64,000 nucleotides of DNA, from assembly GCA_024704765.1 (NCBI GenBank), contig JAKMXF010000011.1, positions 727,557 through 791,556 of the forward strand. The letters run 5' to 3'. The notes under the pieces are model-generated. The model had not been told where the DNA came from, did not search any database, and was given only the letters and a program-made list of their open reading frames with translations. Shown in pieces: positions 55,122-64,000 of the stretch (position 1 is its first letter; the number at the start of each line of letters is the position of its first letter). Source of the stretch: Oopsacas minuta. Taxonomy: Eukaryota; Porifera; Hexactinellida; Lyssacinosida; Leucopsacidae. The position numbers and the translations under genes are program-made.

Positions 55122-56492
55122 TCATTTTTTTTTAAGTTTTGGCTGACGATAAATATACAATAAGAATAAAGGAATACTCAATAGTACAGCCCCGATCAGA
55201 TAACAATTATAAGATCCAATACTCCAATACAAGGAACAAACTATAAACGGACCTAGACCTCTAGCAAAAGCTCCAATGGCTCGCATGATACCTAAAATCT
55301 TTCCCTTCTCATTTTCAGTACCAGTCAGTGAAGCTAGAGTAGTTAATGCAGTGACAACAGTCGCACTTGCATACGAATACATTAAAATCCCTATATACAG
55401 TGTAGTTGAACTGTTTAAAAACGCGAAACAAACCGCAGAAGGGATTAAGAGTATAATCCCGCTTAAACCAAGCATTTTTTCATATCCACTCTTCAGTCTA
55501 CGTACGAATCCTCCTTGTAATACAATCATTATGATACCAACTACACAATACATTTTGCCTTGATCTCCACGAGTAAATGATAATCGATCATGTACAAGGA
55601 AAGATAGCGCATACTCCATTCCTGAGAAAATTATCATAAAACAAACGTATATACAGCCTAATAACCGCATTGAACTGAGTTCCTCTTTCGTATATCTTAC
55701 TACTGCGTCAAATCGCAGTAGCGAATACGGATTTGAAAGGTAAAATCCGCTTTTTAATCCATGACCGAATGATTTCGCACGTTCAGTGATTGGTAAACTT
55801 TCTTCTAAGAAAAAATAAACAAAAATAATATTTATAATCGTTAGGGTAAGCGCGAACATTGCCGGATATTGAAAAGTGCCAAATGAAGCTGTTGACATTC
55901 GCGAAAATACGACACCAATAATCGGACCGAATATGAAACCAAGCGAAAAGGCGATTCCAACCGCAGCCATCCCTCTACTGCGCTTTTCAACAGGAGTTAT
56001 ATCAGCTACAATAGAAATGCCTATACTAATGTTCGATTTAGTTATTCCACCAAGAATTCGTGAAATAATGAATACTGAAAAACTGTATGAAAACATCCAT
56101 AGTAAATAAGCTATTCCAATACCGAATAAGGAGAATAGCATTAAAGGCTTACGCCCGTAGATATCTGATAAAGTACCCACGAATGGGGTAGTTATAAATT
56201 GTAGGAGAGAGAAAAGCGAGCCTAAAACTCCGCCGAAGAACACAAGATGGAAATTTTTGCCTTTAGGCGCACCGAATAATTTCAAAACAGAATCCAAGTA
56301 TTCTTCACATATCTTATAATAAGGATCTTTTAATGTGTATCCATAGTATTCTAGTAGTGTAGGGAAGAGAGGGAGGATCAGTGTAAATGCTAGAAGGTCG
56401 ATAAGTAGAGAGAAGAATATCACCATTAATTGCTTATGGTATTTCTTGCTACTTGGATTTGGTATTTGAATAGAATCTGATGTGGTTGACAT
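55122..56492 (-). CDS. MFSD10: MFSD10-like major facilitator transporter
   Basis: 456 residues, single exon, about twelve membrane segments. The first helix LLIDLLAFTLILPLFPTLLE, then FGGVLGSLFSLLQFITTPFV, the major-facilitator motif GTLSDIYGRKPLMLFSLFGI, RILGGITKSNISIG and GMAAVGIAFSLGFIFGPIIG correspond one-to-one to MFSD10 (TETRAN), and FSGMEYALSFLVHDR and QGKMYCVVGI match its second half. MFSD10 is described as an organic-anion efflux carrier; its substrate here is unknown. The C-terminus is short and basic (KLKKK). Confidence 0.9.
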   Translation of the reverse strand: MSTTSDSIQIPNPSSKKYHKQLMVIFFSLLIDLLAFTLILPLFPTLLEYYGYTLKDPYYKICEEYLDSVLKLFGAPKGKNFHLVFFGGVLGSLFSLLQFITTPFVGTLSDIYGRKPLMLFSLFGIGIAYLLWMFSYSFSVFIISRILGGITKSNISIGISIVADITPVEKRSRGMAAVGIAFSLGFIFGPIIGVVFSRMSTASFGTFQYPAMFALTLTIINIIFVYFFLEESLPITERAKSFGHGLKSGFYLSNPYSLLRFDAVVRYTKEELSSMRLLGCIYVCFMIIFSGMEYALSFLVHDRLSFTRGDQGKMYCVVGIIMIVLQGGFVRRLKSGYEKMLGLSGIILLIPSAVCFAFLNSSTTLYIGILMYSYASATVVTALTTLASLTGTENEKGKILGIMRAIGAFARGLGPFIVCSLYWSIGSYNCYLIGAVLLSIPLFLLYIYRQPKLKKK

Positions 56493-56891
56493 GGTGAATA
56501 TAATATAAGCTAATTGGTGAGTAGATACTCGTTAAAATGTAAACTTAAATATCAATCGAATTTCGACGTTTTCAATTAGTATTACATTAGATAATACGTA
56601 CTATGGATAAGCGAATAAATCGTAAAATATATATTAGAAAGGAATTATGGATTCAATATTTTCAAACTAGATTTTTCTCATTTCATTGGTTTTCAATTAG
56701 GTTTTTTGAATTACATGACATTTTGAACATTCTCATCATAATGGTGCCTATGATCATGAATAACAGGACAGGACACCATGGATGGAATTGCCCCGAATAA
56801 ACCCACATTTATCCTAAATTCAAACAATAATATGTGTATACAGTTCATGCACTATTTACAGTCCGCTAACTTCTACTATGCTATACCCACT

Positions 56892-59800
56892 TTATGGATT
56901 CGTAATGAAGTTGTTAATCAACTCAAATGCAACTCTAGGTTGATCATAAGGTACCATATGTCCAGCATTTCTAATAGAGACCTGATGGAAGTCACCTACT
57001 CGTCTGATATACCCAGCTATATCTGTATCAGATGGATACGGCTTCCATGGAGTACGTTTTGCCTGCTTATACTCTGCTGATTTAGTCCAGTTTAGGACAT
57101 TGAGAAATCCTTCTGTTAGAATTGTACCTAGGATATGTAGAAATTAATAAATTAGAGAAATATACAAATAATAATAGTTCACTATCCCTGGTCCAAAATT
57201 CGGATTTGCAAAGAAGGAGAGGATCATTTTCTCGTGTAACAGAACTCTACAATGTCTTAAAAATAAAATAATTTACAGTAAACTTTCGTTATAACGAAGT
57301 GATTTTCACTCCCTATAAGTAGCATGAAAGTAATTGAATCCACTCCGCTTGCAAAGAAATCCGAAAACAACCAGCGAGCACTTCGTTATAACTAGAGTTC
57401 ACTGTAATATAATAATCAATTTGGTTTCGCAAATAACAATGGGAAACTCAACAATATTCTTAGATAACTTATCAATACATAACGTATATACAATTAGTCA
57501 ATTCAGATAGGCAATGGTATAATGTCAGTAGTTTGGATAGAATTTGCAATGGAACATGAAGAAACTATTTGCTTAGAATATATATTCATATATTGGCTTA
57601 GATTTAAGAATATGGTTAACTGGAGGAGATTTGGTAGATTTGTATGGAAATTGTTACAATTAGAATTATTCAGATGGTTGTGTTACATGCTTTCACTTGT
57701 AACCATATATTTCATAATGTTTTATGTTGTAAATAAAACTAAAAATATGAAAAATAGCAACAATTATGTAGTCAATAAACCTGATATGAAAATAGTATAT
57801 TCTCCAAGTTGTGAGGAAGGAAATTGTGACGTAACACAAGATAAACAGCTGTTTATTATTCTTGTATTAGAAAAGAGGACAACTGAGAGAGAATTGACTA
57901 TAATTCGTGATACATGGTGCCGAGGAATTGATCAGGATGATGTTTTATATATTCTTGATAGAGTTGAACAAATTGATGAGAAAATGTCCAGATATTATAT
58001 AGTGAATATGGAAGATGAAGATATGCTATTATCCATGGTATTTCAATTCATAGATAGGTATTCGCTTCTAGCTAAATATCCATGGTACTTTATACTTAGA
58101 AGTACATCAGTGTACGTGCAAGTTAAGAAATTGATCCAGAAGCTAGGTATGATTGATCCCAATCAAATGCTCGCGTTTGGTTTAGGAACTGGCTCAAATC
58201 AAAGACTATGCTCGTCAGACAACGGTATGGTATTTTCCGAAGCTTTTATACGAATTATGACGTTATGTATAAATGATTATAATAACAAAATGGTTGAAAA
58301 TAAGTTAGCGAAGTGTTTGCGGAAATTCGATGTGAATTGTATCACAGATTCATTTGATGAACTAGGGGTGATGTATTCAAGCGAAATTTCACATATGAGC
58401 AATATTCTAGCTCGGAAATCTAAAGATATAGATGATGCGATTCTTATCAATACTCCTACTTCTAATGATATATTCTATCTGTTAAAAAGCGCATTTCATC
58501 AGGAAAATTATTTTAAACAACAAAACGAGCTCGAAAAGTTAGAAAATTTTGAGGATGTATTTGGTCAAAAATCTGTCCATGGTCAAGACAATTTTCTAGA
58601 TGAAAAACTACATAAAGATTTCCGGTTAGAAATATCAAATTCAACTCTAATTTCAAGTCTATCACCAAATAGAGTGAAATTACTAGATGAACAGTTAAAA
58701 GAGTTAAATAAAATTGGAGAAAATATTTACAGACAAAATCGAAAACAATCCGCATTTTCAAATTACAGATTCTTAAGCCTTGGCGATATATTAATAGAAC
58801 AAACATTTAGTAAGCGAGTTTACCAATTCACAGGATTAGTTGAAGATACATTTCCTGTTTATAAGTTCGTTCAAATGTATAAGGAAGATCTACGTAACTC
58901 GAAAGGTTATACACAATCAATAACACCATTAGATGTAAATTTTGAGGATAGGAATTTCGCGATTATTTTGCTTCTTGACGCAAACACACCTCCAAATATT
59001 ATCAAAGGTTTCACAGATCAAAATGAGGAGATATTCACTCAATTCCAAATAGAACATTATATAATACAAATGGTGAAAAATCAACGCAAATACCAACAGA
59101 AAATACTCAATGCACTATTAAAATACACTTTGAAAGACCACATTATTATCCTATTAACATCACCTATTGAAGTTAATAAGAAATTGATTGAAATTACACA
59201 AGAGTATACCATAAATGGTCATCAAGTTTACTCAACAACTTTTTGTGATAATCAATCAGAAAACTCGAATATAATGAGTATATACTCAGAGGATCTGATT
59301 TCTATAAGGTTGGAACTATGGATTGACTGTCATGTTGCAAATATATTGAATTGTGTTAGAAATGGTATAGAGAGAGATAGTAGGATTATTGTATTAGAAG
59401 CTAATGATAAATTGTGTGAGTAATGTTATGTATTTGTAAATTACTTGAGGTATAGGTTACACTGTATTAAGTAAAAACAAGGGTAGACCAGGGATATCAT
59501 TGTGTAAGCTGATTTTACACATTTTGATTTATCACGGCTTGTAAAATACAGTAGAGATAACTTGTCAACGTACATCGATGTACCTTAAACTTACCAACAA
59601 TCAAGTCAAGATTTCCATTATAAAGCATTACTTTATAATTATCCATTATCACAGATAGGTTTTTCGCCATAGACTGCATTATATCATTAACAATAGCTAA
59701 TTCTACTGTTAAATCTGTTTTAAAAGGTTCATTGCCTACGTGGATAGCTTCACGCACTCCACTTCTACTAATGTACTTTAAGTAATAGTCCATCTCTGGT

Positions 59801-61546
59801 GGAGCTGTACAGCTAAATAATAAAAATAACGAATTACAGTGGAATCTCAGAAAAGACGAACATTTTAAATGATTTTCAAAGTAAATACAAATTCACCTTA
59901 TTATGACGAAAATGCTTATTAGATATATAACCATGAATGGTAGATTTCATTAATCTGCTTGGATATTGTTTATAGGTCATTTTGAGGTACTCCTCGCTTG
60001 ATTTTCTGGGGGATTTCCATAAAACATACAATTAATGAAATCCAACATCCATGGTTAAAATCGAATAAACATTAATTAAGAGGACCATTTCGTCAAGACC
60101 GTACGAATAAACAGGTAAACATACTGTAGAATATTGAAGTAGAAATTACATCCAGTAGCATTCTGAAAATATGTTGGATACTTGAAAATATCCCCATTCA
60201 ATAAGAAATCGAATATTTGAAAAGCTCTATAATAATCTCCATCTCTTATCATCTGAGCAGCATCAAGAGTTTGTCTATCAATATAATCCTTCTGGTTAGA
60301 ATCAATCAGTCCATTTGCGTACAAAAGCGCTCCATAATGTGGCAATTGATTCTGAGGATCAACCAAGCCATTTCCAATAGCAACTCCACGGAAATTTATC
60401 TTGAATTCAGCAGTAGGATTTGATGTGTGTATTTTGTATGCTAACGCTGGTACGTATTTGCCAGCGTATGATTCACCTAAAAAGAGGCGGGATATCAATT
60501 TAGAATTTCATCAAGGTTTGATTACAACTATTGTATTTCTATATATTAAACTCTAGATTATCTTAATTGCAACTTCTTTATTTGTAATTGGAATTCACAC
60601 TTTCTATACGCATTCGGAATCAATTTCTAGTAAATTTGCAACTCTAAAGATAAACATGCATACACGCCCGTTTTTGTAGATGTGTCCCTTGGGGTGGAGT
60701 CATTAAATGACTACATGTATGCATGAGACTACTGGCATAATTAAAGTAAGACATTTCACTCCAATGAATAGAGCATTCATATTTTGTTAAACTACAACTT
60801 ACCGGTTATATAAAATTCGTTTTTTTTATAACCAAATAGCCTGAAAAACTGCAACATTGCTTCGTACAGATTGTCTGCTACTTGGTTCTCATTTGTAGAT
60901 AAACCGTCTTTATCTCGTACAAAACTGTAGCCAGTACCAACTGGATTATCAATGTACAAAACCTAGAGGATAAATAATTATAAAATACAGTCAACTCCTG
61001 TTATATCGAGCACGGATATGTGAAATACAAATACCCGCTTATATCAAAGTAATTATCGCGATCCCTTGAGCTTCAATATTATAACAGCAGTTGACTGAAA
61101 ATACATAGACTCTCGTAAGTAGTAGTATGAGATCTCTATGGTAAACTTACATTAAAGTTTTTAACCCAGTTAATTTCTCTCCTGCTTGGATCTCCATTTT
61201 TGTCTATAACAATTGGACCATTTTCAACAAATATCGCATAGACAGAGGGTGCACCAGGTCCTCCCTGTAACCATAGCAACACAGGAGCAGCGAGGTTTTT
61301 ATTAAGCGCGGGGAAATACCACATGAATAGACACCCATCTGATGATTTATTAACACGAAAGAATCCTGCATAGCTTTCAAGATCTTCCATACCGGGTAAT
61401 TTTACTGAACTCTTAGCTCTCACTTCATTTGGTGATAGGTCAGTTAAAATCAAAGGATTGTTAGCTCGTAGTTTAGAGATCTTTCCAATGTCGATAGAGT
61501 ACACACCCAGGATAGAGATTAATAAGATAGCAAATACTCGCTTCAT
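56892..61546 (-). CDS. CPVL: CPVL-like serine carboxypeptidase
   Basis: Five exons: 61546-61151, 60962-60803, 60476-60125, 59812-59595, 57127-56892, phases consistent; 453 residues against 476 in human CPVL. Signal peptide MKRVFAILLISILGVYS. Family blocks: WLQGGPGAPS (oxyanion region), NPVGTGYSFV, catalytic serine in GESYAGKYVPALAYK, catalytic aspartate in YNGNLDLIVG, and catalytic histidine in NAGHMVPYDQPR. DFHQVSIRNAGH and AGYIRRVG are CPVL-like. It should remove C-terminal residues from peptides in lysosomes or the secretory path. The last intron (2467 bp) contains a whole gene on the other strand. Intron 1 carries an F1 MITE. Confidence 0.93.
57274..57406. mobile_element. MITE family F4, in CPVL intron
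   Basis: Inverted ends tacagtaaactttcgttata and tataactagagttcactgta, each followed inward by cgaagtg. About 130 bp, with TA at both ends. Confidence 0.8.
57522..59423 (+). CDS. CHSY/CHPF-family protein, probable pseudo-glycosyltransferase, nested
   Basis: 633 residues, single exon, wholly inside a CPVL intron on the opposite strand. Type II topology: a membrane anchor at about 51-72 (CYMLSLVTIYFIMFYVVN); ATG 57612 is an alternative start. The N-terminal half follows the GT31 pattern of chondroitin synthases (ERELTIIRDTW; FGLGTGSNQRLC; GMVFSEAFIRIM). The C-terminal half follows the second domain (HIIILLTSPIEVNKKLIE and NGHQVYSTTF, where CHSY1 has LLFFCDVDLVFTTEFLQ and GQQIYFPIIF). Both metal-binding DxD motifs are replaced (RSTSVYV; LTSPIEV). 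Thus a non-catalytic, CHPF-like Golgi cofactor is inferred. Similarity is remote, so moderate confidence. Confidence 0.6.
   Translation: MSVVWIEFAMEHEETICLEYIFIYWLRFKNMVNWRRFGRFVWKLLQLELFRWLCYMLSLVTIYFIMFYVVNKTKNMKNSNNYVVNKPDMKIVYSPSCEEGNCDVTQDKQLFIILVLEKRTTERELTIIRDTWCRGIDQDDVLYILDRVEQIDEKMSRYYIVNMEDEDMLLSMVFQFIDRYSLLAKYPWYFILRSTSVYVQVKKLIQKLGMIDPNQMLAFGLGTGSNQRLCSSDNGMVFSEAFIRIMTLCINDYNNKMVENKLAKCLRKFDVNCITDSFDELGVMYSSEISHMSNILARKSKDIDDAILINTPTSNDIFYLLKSAFHQENYFKQQNELEKLENFEDVFGQKSVHGQDNFLDEKLHKDFRLEISNSTLISSLSPNRVKLLDEQLKELNKIGENIYRQNRKQSAFSNYRFLSLGDILIEQTFSKRVYQFTGLVEDTFPVYKFVQMYKEDLRNSKGYTQSITPLDVNFEDRNFAIILLLDANTPPNIIKGFTDQNEEIFTQFQIEHYIIQMVKNQRKYQQKILNALLKYTLKDHIIILLTSPIEVNKKLIEITQEYTINGHQVYSTTFCDNQSENSNIMSIYSEDLISIRLELWIDCHVANILNCVRNGIERDSRIIVLEANDKLCE
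59834..59870. mobile_element. MITE family F3, left-end fragment in CPVL intron
   Basis: tacagtggaatctcagaaaa followed by gacgaacattttaaatg; resembles the F3 left end. No matching right end was found. Confidence 0.4.
60986..61098. mobile_element. MITE family F1, intermediate size, CPVL intron 1
   Basis: Left end tacagtcaactcctgttata, a middle acccgcttatatcaaagtaa, right end tataacagcagttgactg. At about 113 bp it lacks the accatatttgtacaattt core. Confidence 0.75.
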
Positions 61547-62373
61547 TCTAATGTCACATTAATAATGGCAAAAAATTTGGCAAAATTGGGGGAATAATTC
61601 GATTTTATATCTGAAATTTTAGGACCAGGAAAATCAAAACTGTTTACAACATGGGAGGTTTTCGTGTTTTGAAAGTCCTACTTATTGTCAGATCATTAAG
61701 AATCTGCTATATTAATCAATAGTTCAAAATTTTGACCCCAAAGTAATATTTCTATAAAATCGGTGACTCTAGAGATAAGACACATTCTCTTGAGACGTAA
61801 CAACCTGAAATATGATAAAAGAATGAAATCAGTTACAGATGGTTGTAATCGGATAAAATAGATTGTGTTAGCACTAAGCTAAACACGTGCAGGCTCAAAT
61901 TTATATCAAGGGATAAATTTCAACTTTGACTAATTGAAATACAAGATAAAGAACGAATGTATTTAGGGATTATACGTAAATAAGTATAGCATCTATGACT
62001 AACGTATGATGATTGGTAAATTCACTTTTCCTACTGACATAATGCACCATACAAAATGTATTACAAGTAGACTTGGTTACGCCGAAAGTATTCTGAGACA
62101 AATTCTACACACTTTTGAGGTCTTTCAATGTATTTCAACCAGAACACGTTTGGCAGTAGCACAAATATGTTCTTTATTACCGGTATATATTATATAAGAG
62201 TATAAGAGAACCGTTTTCAAGAGGATGGTTCTTATATCCGAGTGTTACCCACTGTATCTAAATTAATATTGACTACCTTATATCAAAGATAATTTAGAAG
62301 GAATTACCTACACATTCACTGACTAATCCACAACTACCTAGAGGCTAATCCTCACTACATCAATACAAATATC
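61547..62373. other. intergenic, no gene seen
   Basis: CPVL promoter and ribosomal protein P0 3' UTR. A 63-codon plus-strand frame at 62006 has no recognisable feature. Confidence 0.6.
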
Positions 62374-63740
62374 CTAATCAAACAATCCACCTATTCCCTC
62401 ACTACCACTCTCACTATCATCTGCAGCAGGCTCATCAGCTGGTTGTTCTACTACGTCAGCCTGTTTGGCTGCAGGTTTAGCTGATGTTTGTAATTTAGCC
62501 ATAGCTTCTGGATCTGAAAGGATAGTTTTGATAGCATCTGCTTCTTTGAATGAGATATCTGTGCCCAAGGCAACGCTTAGTATGTTCCTAAATCCGTACG
62601 TCAAACTGTGTGTTATTGTACCAGGGAGAGGATAGCCCATACCTAAGAGGATATATAGTAGTCAGGGAGAAGACATTCATTTGGTATAATTACACGTAGA
62701 ACGTAATTACAGTCAACCCCCGTTATATTGAAGCTCAAAGAACCGCGATTATTACTTTGATATAAACGATTAAATTTATATTACTTTTGAAGGTTTGGGA
62801 CCATAATAGTACAATTTAAGACTTGGATATAAGCGGGTATTTCGATAAATCCGTGTTTGATATAACGGGGGTTGACTGTACAGTTAGATACTATTTCCAG
62901 GTCAAATATTTGGACCAATAAATGTGAAATATTCCGTTTAAGTATCAGAGAGAAATTGCATAATATCGCAAATAGAGAAGCACATTCGCTCAGTAACTTT
63001 TAATATACAATATGACGTAATACGAAGCTAACACTTTCGAATTCGTTACCTAGTGCTGTAGCATTAAGATTAGCTATTCCTTTCTCTACAATACCCATTA
63101 CGTCATCCGTAGTCAAATCTAATAGATCAGCTTTGTAGATAGATCCCTTGTCATATACAGTTACAACCTTCAACCCGTATGAAAATGGACTGATGTTCAA
63201 CATGTTTAGTAGAGTAGCTTCGCTCGCTCCAACTTTACAATTCTTCCTGATCAGATGGAAATCATTCGTTAATTCGATTTGTCCACGTGTGATTTTCGTC
63301 GGGATTGACAGGTTCTGGAAGAAACCAGTTTTTTCTGGTCCTAGTCCACAACTTCCTTTGGGTAAATGTACGTCCAATGGGGCAATAGCACCTGTTTTAG
63401 CTGGGGCAGCTTTTTTGTTCTCCAACAGCTTATTACGGATATAAACCAGGTCAAGATGACTGAATACCATTCCGACATTATTCTTTATAAAAGGTATAAG
63501 CCTTTCTAAGTCAGGGTTATGCTCGAGGTATCCACGTATAGCCTTTTTCATGAGAGTATTTTTTCCCATAAATATTATGGCATCTCCACGTAGGGCTTGT
63601 CTTATTTGTTGCATTTGGAATGAACCAACATTGTCAGCGTTGACTAACAGGATTTTGTTGTACACAGCGAGGAATTCGGCCATCTTGACGAAGTACTCTG
63701 ATTTCCTCGTTGTTTTATCTACTTTACGTCCACCTCCCAT
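62374..63740 (-). CDS. RPLP0: 60S acidic ribosomal protein P0
   Basis: Exons 63740-63050 and 62642-62374 join in phase (CTA G/GT ATG) to give 319 residues; human is 317. Forms the base of the P-stalk on the large ribosomal subunit. N-terminus MGGGRKVDKTTRKSEYFVKM; rRNA-binding block GKNTLMKKAIRGYLE; GAIAPLDVHLPKG; LPGTITHSLTYGFRN binds P1/P2 heterodimers. The acidic tail ends SEGIGGLFD instead of the near-universal DMGFGLFD, the site that contacts elongation factors; IGGLFD keeps the essential LFD. The intron holds a full F1 MITE. A 5' UTR intron is possible (ctc/gtaagt near 63952 and atttccag near 63752). Confidence 0.95.
62708..62880. mobile_element. MITE family F1, RPLP0 intron
   Basis: The best-preserved copy: left end tacagtcaacccccgttata, right end tataacgggggttgactgta, a perfect 20-bp inverted repeat, with core gggaccataatagtacaatt. 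Confidence 0.9.
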
Positions 63741-63967
63741 TTATTTAACTGGAAATAACTAATAAAATAGAAGTATTAGTAGTTCAAACAATGCGTAACG
63801 CTTCCATACTATACTTTTACGTTACAATAGCGTGACAAAGGGAGAGTTTCGTTACATAACATTTGAAATAAATGCATTTGTAGCATACTTGTTTCGAGAA
63901 AATGCATTGAAGAATCCCTGGAAACAAAAATTTCGCCATAAGTGAACTTACGAGTATATTTAGTGCA

Positions 63968-64000
63968 GTGTTTCCCAATCCGTGGTTCATTCACGCCTAG
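63968..64000. mobile_element. hAT-like MITE F5, cut by window end
   Basis: cagtgtttcccaatccgtgg resembles the F5 left end (cagtggttcccaacc-type). Only 33 bp are visible. Confidence 0.4.

Noticed and set aside
55276-55563. Plus-strand frames antisense to MFSD10
   Set aside because: Complement of transmembrane helices gives open frames by composition only.
62006-62197. 63-codon plus-strand frame between CPVL and RPLP0
   Set aside because: No motif, no splice context, and composition like the surrounding spacer.

Overview
The window is animal nuclear DNA from a compact, AT-rich genome, probably a marine invertebrate or sponge-grade lineage; the species cannot be fixed from the sequence. The metazoan call rests on VAV (CH-DH-PH-C1-SH3-SH2-SH3), TRIM-NHL, ZU5-UPA, SAMHD1, TM9SF1, CPVL, a CHSY/CHPF-family protein and the ciliary/testis protein TEX36. 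Genes are a few hundred bases apart, introns are mostly 50-600 bp with GT/AG ends, and there is a striking mix of intron-rich genes and long single-exon genes. I rebuilt the spliced genes by hand, checking that donor, acceptor and codon phase agree at every junction.

Layout. 1-1.9 kb: 3' part of an AAK1/BMP2K-type kinase (+). 2.7-4.65 kb: intronless SWAP70/DEF6-like PH protein (+). 5.4-12.3 kb: 15-exon ZU5-UPA scaffold with many tyrosine and proline motifs (+). 13.3-14.9 kb: cytosolic malate dehydrogenase (+). 15.4-17.8 kb: a divergent pair of orphan seven-helix membrane proteins. 18.2-22.7 kb: FMC1, TEX36-like and FBXL4 (+). 22.9-23.8 kb: hAT transposon remnant. 24.2-25.5 kb: very divergent alpha-tubulin-like protein (+). 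25.8-27.9 kb: TM9SF1 (+). 28.8-30.8 kb: DH-domain RhoGEF (+). 30.8-36.5 kb: tandem duplication carrying two intronless SAMHD1 genes. 36.4-56.5 kb is all minus strand: RNF170, TRIM-NHL, DNAJC30-like, F-box/WD40, VAV, RPAP2, an unknown solenoid-like protein, ethanolamine kinase and MFSD10. 56.9-61.5 kb: CPVL serine carboxypeptidase (-), with a CHPF-like gene (+) nested inside its last intron. 62.4-63.7 kb: ribosomal protein P0 (-).

The other dominant feature is short non-autonomous DNA transposons. One family, with tacagtcaactcc... ends, has about 14 copies in introns and flanks. Several further families have pogo/Tigger-like or hAT-like ends, some nested. No CRISPR, operon or convincing tRNA gene was seen. 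The genes do not form one pathway, although several act in tyrosine-kinase/Rho signalling (VAV, SWAP70-like, RhoGEF, ZU5-UPA scaffold) or mitochondrial upkeep (FMC1, FBXL4, DNAJC30).

Best candidates for new biology: the ZU5-UPA tyrosine-motif scaffold, the alpha-tubulin-like protein with altered GTP-binding and catalytic positions, the divergent seven-helix pair, and the nested CHPF-like protein that lacks both DxD motifs.
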